Below, piece after piece: positions 25,186-33,514 of a stretch of DNA of 64,000 nt; the first letter of the stretch is position 1; each line of letters begins with the position of its first letter. Below the pieces are notes generated by a model, which worked only from the letters and a program-made list of their open reading frames with translations, did not search any database and was not told where the DNA came from. This stretch comes from UBA995 sp035477115 (lineage in GTDB: Bacteria > Bacillota > Sulfobacillia > UBA995): NCBI GenBank assembly GCA_035477115.1, contig DATIKW010000029.1:1-64000 (forward strand), written 5' to 3'. Made by a program: the position numbers and the translations under genes.

Positions 25186-26342
25186 GCCCCCGGCGATACA
25201 TCATCGAGGTCGGATACAGCCAGCTCATCAAGCACGGCGAGGAGTTGTGCGGCGACAGCGTGGCCGTCACCCGGACCGGCCGGTCGACGCTGGCCGTCGT
25301 ATCCGACGGGCTGGGGAGCGGGGTCAAGGCCAGCATCCTCGCGTCGGTCACCACCCACATGGCATCTACCATGCTCCGCAAGGGTGCCAGCATCGATGAG
25401 GTCATCGCCACCCTGGCCGAGACCTTGCCGGTATGCCGCGTGCGCCAACTCGCCTATAGCACTTTCACCTTGCTCGAGGTCAGCCACGATGGTGCGGCCT
25501 ATCTGGCCGAGTACGACAACCCGGCCGCCATCCTCGGGCGGGGAGGAGACCGCCTTCCCACCCAGCGGATAGAGCGCACGGTGGGCGAGCGGGTGATCAG
25601 GGAAGCTGTGCTCCGCCTGGGCGACGGGGACTGGGCGGTGTTGATCACCGACGGGGTGTTGCATGCCGGGATTGGCGGCCTCTGGAATCTCGGCTGGGGC
25701 CACGACCGGGTCGATCAGTTTGTGAGGCGGACCCAGGCCACCGGCTGCTCGGCGCAGGAACTGGCGGACCAGGTGGCCGCGCTATGCACGAAGCTGTATG
25801 GGGGCAAGCCAGGGGACGATGCCAGCATCGTCTGTCTCCGGGTACGCCTCGCCCGCAAACTGACTGCGCTGGTAGGGCCCCCCCAGGACCCCGCCCAGGA
25901 CCGGCCGGTGGTGGCGGGGCTCATGGCTGCCGAGGGGTACCGGGTAGTGTGCGGGGGTACCACCGGTAACCTCGTGGCGCGGGAACTGGGCGTCCCCATC
26001 GAAGTCGACCTCGACTCCCTGTATGCCCGGGTGCCACCGCTGGCGAAGATCCAGGGTGTCGACCTGGTGACCGAGGGGATGCTGACCCTGTTCCGGGTAC
26101 GCGAGTTGCTTTCCCTCCGCAAGCCGCGGCCCGAACCCGATAGCGGGCATGATGCCGCTTCCCGCCTCGCCAGACTGCTGCTCGCAGCCGACCAGATCTG
26201 TTTCATCGTCGGGCGGGCCATCAACCCCGCCCACCAGAGCCCCGATGTCCCGGTGGAGTTGGCCCTGAAGGGCCAGATCGTCCAGGATATCGCGCGCAGC
26301 TTGCGGCGACATGGCAAGCAGGTGAAGATCGATTATCGTTGA
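25182..26342 (+). CDS. SpoIIE-type PP2C phosphatase, partner of the sensory hydrogenase
   Basis: 386 residues. The N-terminal 230 form a PP2C-like Ser/Thr phosphatase of the SpoIIE group: GDSVAVTRTG, VVSDGLGSGVKAS (metal-binding Asp), VLITDGVLHAG and PGDDASIVCLRV. The C-terminal 150 residues (from about LVGPPQDPAQ) form an additional domain of unknown role that follows the phosphatase in homologous operons. GTGA overlap with the sensory hydrogenase supports a signalling pair in which H2 controls dephosphorylation of an unknown protein. Last gene of the hydrogenase operon. Confidence 0.82.
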   Translation: MSPRRYIIEVGYSQLIKHGEELCGDSVAVTRTGRSTLAVVSDGLGSGVKASILASVTTHMASTMLRKGASIDEVIATLAETLPVCRVRQLAYSTFTLLEVSHDGAAYLAEYDNPAAILGRGGDRLPTQRIERTVGERVIREAVLRLGDGDWAVLITDGVLHAGIGGLWNLGWGHDRVDQFVRRTQATGCSAQELADQVAALCTKLYGGKPGDDASIVCLRVRLARKLTALVGPPQDPAQDRPVVAGLMAAEGYRVVCGGTTGNLVARELGVPIEVDLDSLYARVPPLAKIQGVDLVTEGMLTLFRVRELLSLRKPRPEPDSGHDAASRLARLLLAADQICFIVGRAINPAHQSPDVPVELALKGQIVQDIARSLRRHGKQVKIDYR

Positions 26343-26358
26343 CCGGCGAGGCGCGCTC

Positions 26359-27129
26359 TCATGGCAGCCAGTCGGCGCGATCCAGCAGGACGGCGGCCGC
26401 GATCGCCAGCCGGCCGAGGGCGGCTCCCGCGGCGGAAGCGGTCTGGCCGGCCGTAGTGTGAGCCGGCCACGCCTGGCCGAGCGAGACCAGCAGGCCGGCG
26501 ACCGCCAGCCCGGCCAGGAAAGCGGCCCCCAGTCCAAGCGGACCGATTAGTCCGAGTAGAGCGAAGGGACTGGCGAGTTCCAGCATGCGTCCCAGAGTGG
26601 AGCCGGCCCAGGGGAAGAGGCGCGGACTGGTCCCCCCGCCGGCGGTCCAGACGAGACCCTGGCCGAGCTGCCCCAGTACTGCCCACGCGAGGATCGCCCC
26701 CGGCAACTGACCGCCGCCCCCGGCGGCCGCCCAGCCCAGGCCCACCAGGGAAGCCGGCGCCGCCGCCCAGAGCAGGTGGGCTGCGGCAAAGGGGCGAGGT
26801 TCTCCGAGTCCCACGGCGATCATGCCAGCGGCGAGCAATGCGAAGCCGGCCTGGCCCGGGGCGAGCCGATGGGCGCCGGCGATGGCGACGGCCAGGAGGG
26901 CGAGACCTGCCGCGAGGGCGATGAGGGGATGGGTGGGCGGGAGTCCGGGCGCGGTCGCCACCCGTGAGTCCCTCGCCAGGACGGCCCCGGCCAGCCCAGC
27001 GGCCATAGCGACTGCGGCGGCAACCGCCACCGCCGCCATTCGCTCGAGGGACTCGGGGGCAAACGCTGCGCCCGCGGGGATCAGCAAGACACCCAAGCCG
27101 AGCCGCCCGCCGAAGCGCCGGGCAGCCAT
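26359..27129 (-). CDS. Polytopic membrane protein of unknown function
   Basis: About 256 residues, very rich in Ala, Gly and Leu, with roughly seven or eight hydrophobic segments. Semi-conserved features are GEPRPFAAAHLLWAAAP and WAGSTLGRMLELASPFALLGLIGPLGLG. No family was recognised. The start is uncertain: ATG 27129, GTG 27132 or GTG 27159 all lack a good ribosome binding site. It follows ireB on the same strand and is convergent with the phosphatase gene, 16 bases away. Confidence 0.55.
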   Translation of the reverse strand: MAARRFGGRLGLGVLLIPAGAAFAPESLERMAAVAVAAAVAMAAGLAGAVLARDSRVATAPGLPPTHPLIALAAGLALLAVAIAGAHRLAPGQAGFALLAAGMIAVGLGEPRPFAAAHLLWAAAPASLVGLGWAAAGGGGQLPGAILAWAVLGQLGQGLVWTAGGGTSPRLFPWAGSTLGRMLELASPFALLGLIGPLGLGAAFLAGLAVAGLLVSLGQAWPAHTTAGQTASAAGAALGRLAIAAAVLLDRADWLP

Positions 27130-27227
27130 CACCCAGCACCGGCCGGCGGCGCCGGCCACGTGCAGTGCCTGCGCGGTGAACCGCCGCCGGTAGGCTCGAG
27201 CCGCTTCAGCCCGCCATGGGCGGCCGA

Positions 27228-27479
27228 TCAGGTGGACTTCCCCTCCAGGTAATGCTGGAGTACCGCCTCCAGGATGGCGTCGCGCTCGAGGGCGCGGATG
27301 AGCGCTCGTGCATTGCGGTGGCTGGTGATGTAGGCGGGGTCGCCGGTAAGGAGGTAAGAGGCCAGTTGGCCCACCGGGTTGTAGCCCTTCTCTCGGAGCG
27401 CGTCGTGTACGGCAACCAACATGTCGCGCACCGGCTCGGACCGTTGGCGGATGATCTTGGTCTTCTCGTCGGCCGCCAC
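27228..27479 (-). CDS. ireB: IreB family regulatory phosphoprotein
   Basis: 83 residues (UPF0297). The block EKGYNPVGQLASYLLTGDPAYITSHRNARALIRALERDAILEAVLQHYL is diagnostic. IreB is a small substrate of the PASTA-type Ser/Thr kinase IreK in enterococci and tunes cephalosporin tolerance. In most Bacillota it sits before the Holliday-junction resolvase gene ruvX (yrrK) and near alaS, neither of which follows here. Starts with ATG (M-A-A-D-E-K). Confidence 0.9.
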   Translation of the reverse strand: MAADEKTKIIRQRSEPVRDMLVAVHDALREKGYNPVGQLASYLLTGDPAYITSHRNARALIRALERDAILEAVLQHYLEGKST

Positions 27480-27540
27480 TACATCGCCTCCCGAAAAGCA
27501 CAGTATGCTTCGCGCTACTGCCCGCGGATACCTGCTACCG

Positions 27541-27583
27541 GAAGGACGCAGGGGCGGGTCCCGAACCCGCCCCTGCGTCCTTC
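27541..27583. repeat. Dispersed G+C-rich palindrome, copy 3 (extended arms)
   Basis: The longest copy: 19-bp perfect arms (27541-27559 and 27565-27583) around CCCGA. The core matches the other copies; the outer GAAGGACGCA/TGCGTCCTTC is specific to this one. It lies past the 3' end of the flagellar genes and upstream of ireB, where it may end the flagellar transcript. Confidence 0.9.
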
Positions 27584-27595
27584 AGCGAACCCCGT

Positions 27596-27658
27596 CTAGT
27601 CGCGGCGCTGGACGCGCACCAACTGGCGGCGATAGCAAGCGAGGCGGCAGGCGCTCAT
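27596..27658 (-). CDS. Candidate 20-residue peptide ORF at the end of the flagellar operon
   Basis: ATG at 27658 overlaps the stop of the FlgN-like gene (ATGA), the same coupling used through this operon. The peptide has two Cys, one Tyr and seven Arg, ending VRVQRRD. It ends 13 bp before the palindrome. Too short for family recognition; it may be chance. Confidence 0.25.
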   Translation of the reverse strand: MSACRLACYRRQLVRVQRRD

Positions 27659-28029
27659 CTGGCCGCCTTGGTCAGGCGATAGGGATTGGCGTGGCTGCCG
27701 CCGGATCGGCCAAGATAGGCCAGGATGGCCGAACGTTGTTGGCGCAGGTTGGTGACGGCCTGACTCATCAACTCAAGCCGCAGCGCCGCCGTCCTACGGA
27801 GTTGCCGATCGGCCTCGGCCAACTCGCCGGCGAGATCCATGAGATCCGACGAGACCGCCGGGGTCCAAGAGCCGCCGAGCGCGTCCACTCGCTCGCGGAG
27901 GTGATCGACCAGCAACGCGCGAGCTTCCAGCAAGCGCGCATCCGGTTCGCAGCGCGGGTCGGCAAGACATCGCTCCAGTTCCCGGGTGACTGCCAGCAGT
28001 TGTCGAAGATTCCAGCTGAGTTCGCTCAC
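27655..28029 (-). CDS. FlgN/FliT-like flagellar chaperone candidate
   Basis: 124 residues, almost wholly helical, with heptad-like runs (LRQLLAVTRELERCL, DLMDLAGELAEADRQLRRTAALRLELMSQ). Position after fliS and the coiled-coil character suggest a FlgN- or FliT-type export chaperone for hook-filament proteins. Sequence identity to either family is not evident. Overlaps fliS and the following 20-codon ORF by 4 bases each. Confidence 0.55.
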   Translation of the reverse strand: MSELSWNLRQLLAVTRELERCLADPRCEPDARLLEARALLVDHLRERVDALGGSWTPAVSSDLMDLAGELAEADRQLRRTAALRLELMSQAVTNLRQQRSAILAYLGRSGGSHANPYRLTKAAR

Positions 28030-28424
28030 CCGACTCCCCCCTGTCGTTCTAGCATTTGGCTCCAGGCTGCGTGCAGTTCCGCGAGGATGCGGGCGGCATT
28101 CCTTACCGCGTCCCCATCCTTGCGCGACGCTCCCCGCAGCAGTTCTTCCTGGCAGAAAATGTAAAGCTGGTCGAGATTGGCGGCCACCTCTCCGCCCGCC
28201 GGATCAAGGGACTCGCGGAGTTCGGCAACGATGGCCTGTACCGAGCCGAGGGACTGGGCAACCTCCACCCAGTTGCCGGCGTCGATCGCCCGAGCGCCCA
28301 GTTCAGCGCGACTGACCGCCCGCGCCAGGAGCCGGGAGAGCAGCACCTCCGGCCGGGCGCTCAACATGTCCATCTCCCGATAGCGCCGGGCAGCTTGCAG
28401 GTAACCGGCGGCATCCTGAGTCAT
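28026..28424 (-). CDS. fliS: Flagellar export chaperone FliS
   Basis: 132 residues, four-helix FliS pattern: YREMDMLSARPEVLLSRLL, an IVAELRESLDPAGGEVAANLDQLYIFCQEELLRGA segment matching the family core, and a C-terminal helix. FliS keeps flagellin unfolded in the cytoplasm before export. The start overlaps the fliD stop (ATGA). Confidence 0.88.
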   Translation of the reverse strand: MTQDAAGYLQAARRYREMDMLSARPEVLLSRLLARAVSRAELGARAIDAGNWVEVAQSLGSVQAIVAELRESLDPAGGEVAANLDQLYIFCQEELLRGASRKDGDAVRNAARILAELHAAWSQMLERQGGVG

Positions 28425-29746
28425 CGCCGGGTTTCGCCTCCCATCAACCGGTCGAGCGGCACGGCCAGCGCGTTGCTCTGCCGGGCCAGACCGGATATCA
28501 TCCGTTCCATGGCCAGGAACCGCATGGTCAACAGGCGTTCCTGCGCCGCCAGCCGGTCTTCGGCCCGCCTGAGTTCCCGGTCCAGGGACGCTCTTTGTTC
28601 GTCGAAAGTCCGGTCACGGGCGGGCACCAGTCCATCCCCGGGGCGAAGGATGGCGCCGAGGAAATCTTCCATGGCCAGTGCCCGCCCGGAAAGTAGGGCC
28701 TGGACGCCATCCGGGTTAGTCCGAACGGCGTCCAGAAACCGTCCGGCGTCCAGTACCAGTTCGCCGGAGCGGTCGGCGGCGAAGGTGATCCCCACCTGCC
28801 AGAGCTGGAGATCACCTTCAGCCGCCGAACTCATGAGGTTACGGAGGCGCTGCTGCAGCCGGATGGCCTGCGCATCGCCCGCCAGCGTCCCGTCCCTTGC
28901 GATCGCCGCCCGCAGATTGCGGAGGGCGGCGTTATACGCGGCCACGAAACCTTCCACCGCGGCCTGGCTCGATTCCGGGTCGGGTACGACGCGAATCTGG
29001 ACCGTATCCGGGCCGGCGCCTCGCAGCTCCAACGTCAGGCCGGCCACGGCATCGTCGATCCGGTTAGCGCTCCGGGTCAGGGTGAGCCCGTTGAGTTCGA
29101 ACACGGCATCGGCCGCCGCCGTCAGGGTGTTCGGGACCCCCGCCGGCGTGAGCAGTCCGAGGGCGGCGGCGACGCCGCCCGCTCCATCCGCCAAGCTGAT
29201 GGCATGGGCGGTGCCGCTGTGGGACGCGGTCAGGACCAGGTAGTGCTCGCCGGGAGACGCGGTCACGGCTGCCGCCTGCACCCCCGCATCCGCCGTACGG
29301 ACCAGCGAGACCAGATCGGTGAGGCTATGCTGGGCGCCCACTACGACTTCCCGGCCGTTGAGCTGGAAGCTGCCCGTCAAGCCCAGGGCAGCGTCGACGC
29401 TGGCGTGAGCGATCGAGATGACGCGATGCTGGGCTGCCAGGCTTTGCACGCGGAGCTGATGAGTCGCCGCCGCCGCACCCGCCCCGGCCGTTGCCTCCAC
29501 CAGGGAGGGGGCCGAACTCTCGGCCCGGTGGCCGGTGAATAACCCGGGTACCTGCAGGGCGTCCGCCCGGGTGCGGACTTCGCTCAGCCGCGCGGCGAGG
29601 TCGGTCCAGGCCCCGTCCTGGCGGTCGACCCGAGCCTGCCGGTCGACGATCCGGTTCAGCCCGGCGCGTTCCGCCCGCATGATCTCGGCGACCATAGCTT
29701 GCCAGTCGAGGTTGCTCGCCAGTCCGGACACGGTGAACCGGGCCAC
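28421..29746 (-). CDS. fliD: Flagellar filament cap protein FliD
   Basis: 441 residues. The N-terminus FTVSGLASNLDWQAMVAEIMRAER matches the conserved FliD start (SGLASGLD...IV). The central part has TVQIRVVPDPE and ANRIDDAVAGLTLELRGA. The C-terminus is a long amphipathic coiled coil (RTFDEQRASLDRELRRAEDRLAAQERLL). The protein caps the growing filament and folds exported flagellin. The second conserved residue set has Asp-Trp where most have Gly-Leu-Asp. Coupled to fliS by ATGA. Confidence 0.92.
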   Translation of the reverse strand: MARFTVSGLASNLDWQAMVAEIMRAERAGLNRIVDRQARVDRQDGAWTDLAARLSEVRTRADALQVPGLFTGHRAESSAPSLVEATAGAGAAAATHQLRVQSLAAQHRVISIAHASVDAALGLTGSFQLNGREVVVGAQHSLTDLVSLVRTADAGVQAAAVTASPGEHYLVLTASHSGTAHAISLADGAGGVAAALGLLTPAGVPNTLTAAADAVFELNGLTLTRSANRIDDAVAGLTLELRGAGPDTVQIRVVPDPESSQAAVEGFVAAYNAALRNLRAAIARDGTLAGDAQAIRLQQRLRNLMSSAAEGDLQLWQVGITFAADRSGELVLDAGRFLDAVRTNPDGVQALLSGRALAMEDFLGAILRPGDGLVPARDRTFDEQRASLDRELRRAEDRLAAQERLLTMRFLAMERMISGLARQSNALAVPLDRLMGGETRR

Positions 29747-29794
29747 TGCTCATCACCTCGCGTCTGTCCCGTCAAGGCGAAATCCCGGAGGCGG

Positions 29795-29824
29795 CCGGGC
29801 GGGAGGAGCACCCCTCCCGCCCGG
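29795..29824 (-). terminator. Stem-loop downstream of flagellin
   Basis: A perfect 12-bp stem (29795-29806 with 29813-29824) and a 6-nt loop start 8 bp after the flagellin stop. No strong U run follows. It probably protects or ends the abundant flagellin message while letting some transcription reach fliD. Confidence 0.6.
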
Positions 29825-29832
29825 ATTCCGGA

Positions 29833-30684
29833 CTAGCCGAGGAGCCGGAGGACCGCTTGGGGCGCCATGTTGGCCTGGGCCAATACGGCGGTACCCGCTT
29901 GCTGCAGGATCTGGAGCTTGGTGAAGTTGACCATCTCCACCGCCATGTCCACGTCGCGGATCCGCGACTCGGCGGCGGCGAGGTTCTCGGCGCCGACTGA
30001 CAGGTTGGCGATGGTATGATCCAGCCGGTTCTGCAGGGCACCCGCCGCCGACCGGTTGGCCGACACGTCCATGGTCGCCTGATCGATCGACTGGATCAGC
30101 GTCTGGGCAGTCAGGGGGTCGGCCGGGTTGAACGCGGTCACCGCCGCATCCAGGCTGGCGACCGCCGGCGGTCCCGTGACGGCGCCGATGGCGGTGGCCT
30201 GGGAGTTGGCCAGGGCCACGGTCAGCGTCTGGCCGGAGTTGGGGCCGATCTGGAAGGTGGTGGTGAAGGTCCCGTCGAGGACCCTCCGGGTGTTGAACTC
30301 GGTGGAGGTGGCGATCCGGGTGATCTCATCCCGGAGGTGGACGAGTTCCTGACCGATGGCCTGGCGGTCTCCCGTGGACAGAGTGCCGTTGGCGGCCTGC
30401 AAGCTCAGCTCGCGCATCCGCTGCAGGATGGAGTGGGTCTCATTCAGCGCGCCTTCCGCCGTCTTGAGCAGGCTGACTCCGTCCTGGGCGTTGCGGACGG
30501 CCTGGTTGGTGCCCCGGACCTGGCCGCGCATCTTCTCGGATATGGCCAGTCCCGCGGCATCATCGGCCGCGCGGTTGATCCGCAAGCCGGACGACAGCTT
30601 CTCCATGCTCCGGGTGAGGTTGCCGCCGGTCACCGTCAGGTTCCGGTGGGCGTTGATCGCTTCGATGTTAGTGTTGATCCGCAT
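29833..30684 (-). CDS. hag: Flagellin
   Basis: 283 residues, a short flagellin. The N-terminal D0/D1 domain is MRINTNIEAINAHRNL, then LSSGLRINRAADDAAGLAISEKMRGQ. The C-terminal D1/D0 domain is AESRIRDVDMAVEMVNFTKLQILQQAGTAVLAQANMAPQAVLRLLG. Only a small variable middle (about residues 135-190). Preceded by AGGAGG and by a sigma-D-type promoter. Confidence 0.96.
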   Translation of the reverse strand: MRINTNIEAINAHRNLTVTGGNLTRSMEKLSSGLRINRAADDAAGLAISEKMRGQVRGTNQAVRNAQDGVSLLKTAEGALNETHSILQRMRELSLQAANGTLSTGDRQAIGQELVHLRDEITRIATSTEFNTRRVLDGTFTTTFQIGPNSGQTLTVALANSQATAIGAVTGPPAVASLDAAVTAFNPADPLTAQTLIQSIDQATMDVSANRSAAGALQNRLDHTIANLSVGAENLAAAESRIRDVDMAVEMVNFTKLQILQQAGTAVLAQANMAPQAVLRLLG

Positions 30685-30707
30685 TGAGTCTATGTTCCTC
30701 CTCTCTT

Positions 30708-30726
30708 GCCGGGCCGTTTGCCCGGC
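30708..30726 (-). promoter_or_regulatory. Hairpin in the flagellin 5' leader
   Basis: GCCGGGC/GCCCGGC with a 5-nt loop lies between the promoter and the ribosome binding site, which is AGGAGG just downstream on the minus strand. It could stabilise the message or affect translation. Confidence 0.4.
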
Positions 30727-30747
30727 GCGGTTTGGCTTTCGGGATAG

Positions 30748-30775
30748 CTATCGGCCGCGGCGGCAGCTTTCTTTA
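30748..30775 (-). promoter_or_regulatory. Sigma-D (sigma-28) promoter of flagellin
   Basis: On the minus strand, TAAA (30775-30772), a 16-bp gap and GCCGATAG (30755-30748) match the motility sigma consensus TAAA-N15-GCCGATAA except for one extra spacer base and the last base. Confidence 0.7.
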
Positions 30776-30797
30776 GGGTGGGCGCTGCGCTCGTCGA

Positions 30798-30827
30798 TTG
30801 ACAGTGTTCGCGGGCCGACGGTATACT
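30798..30827 (+). promoter_or_regulatory. Sigma-A promoter of fur
   Basis: TTGACA (30798-30803) and TATACT (30822-30827) are 18 bp apart, one of the closest matches to consensus in the window. GAGGAGG follows at 30836-30842, 7 bases before the ATG. It is divergent from the sigma-D promoter. Confidence 0.75.
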
Positions 30828-30849
30828 GACGCTGCGAGGAGGCACGGGC

Positions 30850-31302
30850 ATGAAGGCGCGGCTGATCGACATAAAGGAGCGGCTGGCCAGCCGGGAGCAC
30901 CGGCTCACTCCCCAGCGGGAGGCCATCGTGCGCCTGTTCCTCGATCGCCCCCAGGACCACCTCAGCGCCGATGACGTCTTCGTGCGCATCCGCCGCAGCC
31001 ATCCCGAGATCGGTCTGGCCACCGTGTATCGGACGCTGGACTTGCTCGCCGAACTCGGCATCCTCCGGCAAGTTGACTTCGAGGCGGGCCGCAGTCACTA
31101 CGAACTCAGTCTGCCGGAGTCCGGGCACTTCCATCACCACCTCATCTGCCTGCGGTGCGGGTGCATCCAGGAGTTCCATCCGGACGGCCTCGAGGAACTC
31201 GAGGCGGCCGCCGCCCGGGAGACCGGTTTCGAAGTGGTCGATCACAGCCTCCGGTTTTACGGATATTGCGGTGACTGCAAATGTGGCGGCACCACCTCTT
31301 GA
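30850..31302 (+). CDS. Fur-family metal-responsive repressor
   Basis: 150 residues. Winged-helix N-terminus with RLTPQREAIVRLFLD, DVFVRIRRSHPEIGLATVYRTLDLLAELGI. C-terminal metal-binding domain with HFHHHLICLRCGCIQEF and YGYCGDCKC (two Cys pairs for structural zinc). Fur, Zur and PerR cannot be separated by eye; the HFHHH regulatory site fits any. It abuts murT, whose ATG immediately follows the stop. Confidence 0.9.
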   Translation: MKARLIDIKERLASREHRLTPQREAIVRLFLDRPQDHLSADDVFVRIRRSHPEIGLATVYRTLDLLAELGILRQVDFEAGRSHYELSLPESGHFHHHLICLRCGCIQEFHPDGLEELEAAAARETGFEVVDHSLRFYGYCGDCKCGGTTS

Positions 31303-32697
31303 ATGCTGACCCTGCTGCGGTTTAGGCTGGCGGTAATCGCCGCCAAACTACTGGTCCGGCTTTGCCGCGTGGTCGGGCGCGGGGGCTCGAGCCTGCCCGG
31401 ACGGGCTGCCCTTGCCCTATCTCCCGAAGTCCTTCGGCGGATAGCCGAGAGCTGCCCGGGAGGAGCGGTGCTGGTCACCGGGACCAACGGCAAGACGACG
31501 ACGGCGGCTATGATCGCCGGCATGTTGCGCCGGGCCGGCCACCGGGTCATCCATAATGCTACCGGCGCCAACCTCATTTATGGCATCGCCTCCGCCTATC
31601 TTCAGGACTGCGACTTGCGGGGCCGACCGCGCGGTGACACCGGCGTGCTGGAAGTGGACGAAGCGGCGATGCCGGAAGCTGTTCGCCAGTTGCCCGTTCG
31701 GGCGGTGGTAGTCACTAACTTCTTTCGGGACCAACTCGATCGCTTCGGCGAACTCGATCACGCGGTGGCGAAGGTAGGTCAGGGCCTCAGCTTGCTGGGG
31801 GACGGTGGCCGGGCCCTGTTGAACGCGGACGACCCGCTGGCGGCCGGGCTGGCCGGCATGGCCCGCTCCGTGGTGTACTATGGGCTCGAAATCGAAGCGG
31901 ACGGACTTGAACGCCATCCGGTGCGCGAGATTCGGTACTGCTCGCGCTGCGAAGTTCCGCTCGCCTACGAGATGGTCAGTTACGGCCACCTCGGGCACTG
32001 GTCCTGCCGGGAGTGCGGGGGGGGTCGGCCGCCAACCGAAGTTTCCGTGTTGTCGAGCGTCCCCGGCAGTATGGACGGGGACGCCCTGTTGACGGTGCGC
32101 ACTCCCTGGGGCGTGCGGCAACTCCGGCTGCCGCTGCCGGGAATTTACAACGTGTATAATGCTCTGGCCGCAGTAGCCTGCGCCGAAGTCCTGGACTTGC
32201 CCTGGGCGGCCGTGGAGGAAGGTCTCCGGACCTTCACCGCCTCTTTCGGCCGTATGGAACGGCTGACTTTCGAGGGACGGCAGCTCCTGCTGGTGCTGGT
32301 GAAGAATCCGGCCGGGTTCAATGAGGTCATCCGGACGCTGCTGGCCCAGGGGGACGCCCGCGATCTGCTGATCGCCGTGAACAACCGCTATGCCGACGGC
32401 ACCGACGTGTCATGGATCTGGGACGTGGATTTCGAGCGCCTGGTGGCGGCGACTGGGTCGCTGCGGGTGACGGTGGCCGGCACGCGCGCTGAAGCGATGG
32501 CGGTGCGGCTGAAGTACGCCGGCCTCGATCAGACCGGGCTCATCGTCCATCCCGAACTCGGCGAGGCCCTCGAGCGGGCGGTCGCCCGAACGCCACCGGG
32601 CGGCCGGCTGTATATCCTGCCGACGTACACGGCCATGCTGGGGATCAGGGAAACCCTGCGCCGCCATGGCCGGGTGGGCCACTACTGGGAGGGCTGA
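31303..32697 (+). CDS. murT: Lipid II isoglutaminyl synthase subunit MurT
   Basis: 464 residues. A Mur-ligase core with ATP loop VLVTGTNGKTTTAAMIAGML, HNATGANLIYGIASAYL, and VTNFFRDQLDRFGELD. A four-Cys zinc ribbon insert (YCSRCEVPLAYE ... WSCRECGG) and the DUF1727-type C-terminal domain (NPAGFNEVIRTLL, NNRYADGTDVSWIWDVDFE) identify MurT. With GatD it amidates the D-Glu of lipid II. The gene starts directly after fur and ends one base before gatD. Confidence 0.93.
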   Translation: MLTLLRFRLAVIAAKLLVRLCRVVGRGGSSLPGRAALALSPEVLRRIAESCPGGAVLVTGTNGKTTTAAMIAGMLRRAGHRVIHNATGANLIYGIASAYLQDCDLRGRPRGDTGVLEVDEAAMPEAVRQLPVRAVVVTNFFRDQLDRFGELDHAVAKVGQGLSLLGDGGRALLNADDPLAAGLAGMARSVVYYGLEIEADGLERHPVREIRYCSRCEVPLAYEMVSYGHLGHWSCRECGGGRPPTEVSVLSSVPGSMDGDALLTVRTPWGVRQLRLPLPGIYNVYNALAAVACAEVLDLPWAAVEEGLRTFTASFGRMERLTFEGRQLLLVLVKNPAGFNEVIRTLLAQGDARDLLIAVNNRYADGTDVSWIWDVDFERLVAATGSLRVTVAGTRAEAMAVRLKYAGLDQTGLIVHPELGEALERAVARTPPGGRLYILPTYTAMLGIRETLRRHGRVGHYWEG

Positions 32698-32698
32698 G

Positions 32699-33514
32699 AT
32701 GAGCTTTCAAGAGCTGCGCATCCTCCACCTGTATCCCGAACTGATGAACCTCTATGGGGATCGGGGCAATCTCCTGGCCTTGCGGGCAAGATGCCGCTGG
32801 CACGAGGTCAAGCCAATCATCACCGAGGCCGGTCCGGGTGACCCGGTGGATTTCGCCGACCTCGACCTCGTCGTCCTGGGCGGGGGGCAAGATCGGGAAC
32901 AGCGGTTGGTGGCCCGGGATCTCGCTGGGCCGCTCGGGTGCGGGCTGCGGGCCGCGGTGGAAGAGGGACTGTGCGTGCTCGCGGTATGCGGCTCGTACCA
33001 GCTACTGGGCAACAGCTACACGACGGCCGGCGGCGAGACCTTCCCCGGCGCGGGCATCTTCGACTTGGCCACGGAGCCGGGCCTCGGGCGGCTGGTCGGC
33101 CACATCGCGGTGGCGGTGGGGGAGGAGGGGAGGGTGCTGGCCGGGTTCGAGAACCATGCCGGCCGAACCTTCCTGGGGCCGGGAGTGACGCCCCTGGGCC
33201 GCGTGATCCGGGGGTACGGGAATAACGGCCGGGACGGCACGGAAGGGGCAGTATGCCGGAATGCTTTTGGCACCTACCTGCATGGCCCGGTCTTGCCGGC
33301 TAATCCGTGGTTTGCCGATCATCTGCTCCACCTCGCACTTGAGCGGCGGTATGGCATGGCCGGGCTCCGGCTGTTGGACGACTCCCTGGAACTTGGCGCC
33401 CACGCGGCCGTCCTCCGCGAGAGTCGCATCGATGCCCGTCGCCGCGCGCGGGAGCGAGGGCGGGCGCGCCGGGAGGAGCAGGGGACTCTCCCCGAGAAGC
33501 AGGAGGCCATATGA
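32699..33514 (+). CDS. gatD: Lipid II isoglutaminyl synthase glutaminase subunit GatD
   Basis: 271 residues, class I glutamine amidotransferase of the cobyric-acid-synthase type. HLYPELMNLYGDRGN at the N-terminus, nucleophile Cys97 in LAVCGSYQLLG, and catalytic His195 in FGTYLHGPVLP. It supplies ammonia to MurT. The C-terminal 30 residues are strongly basic and probably disordered. ATGA-type overlap with trxB. Confidence 0.93.
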   Translation: MSFQELRILHLYPELMNLYGDRGNLLALRARCRWHEVKPIITEAGPGDPVDFADLDLVVLGGGQDREQRLVARDLAGPLGCGLRAAVEEGLCVLAVCGSYQLLGNSYTTAGGETFPGAGIFDLATEPGLGRLVGHIAVAVGEEGRVLAGFENHAGRTFLGPGVTPLGRVIRGYGNNGRDGTEGAVCRNAFGTYLHGPVLPANPWFADHLLHLALERRYGMAGLRLLDDSLELGAHAAVLRESRIDARRRARERGRARREEQGTLPEKQEAI

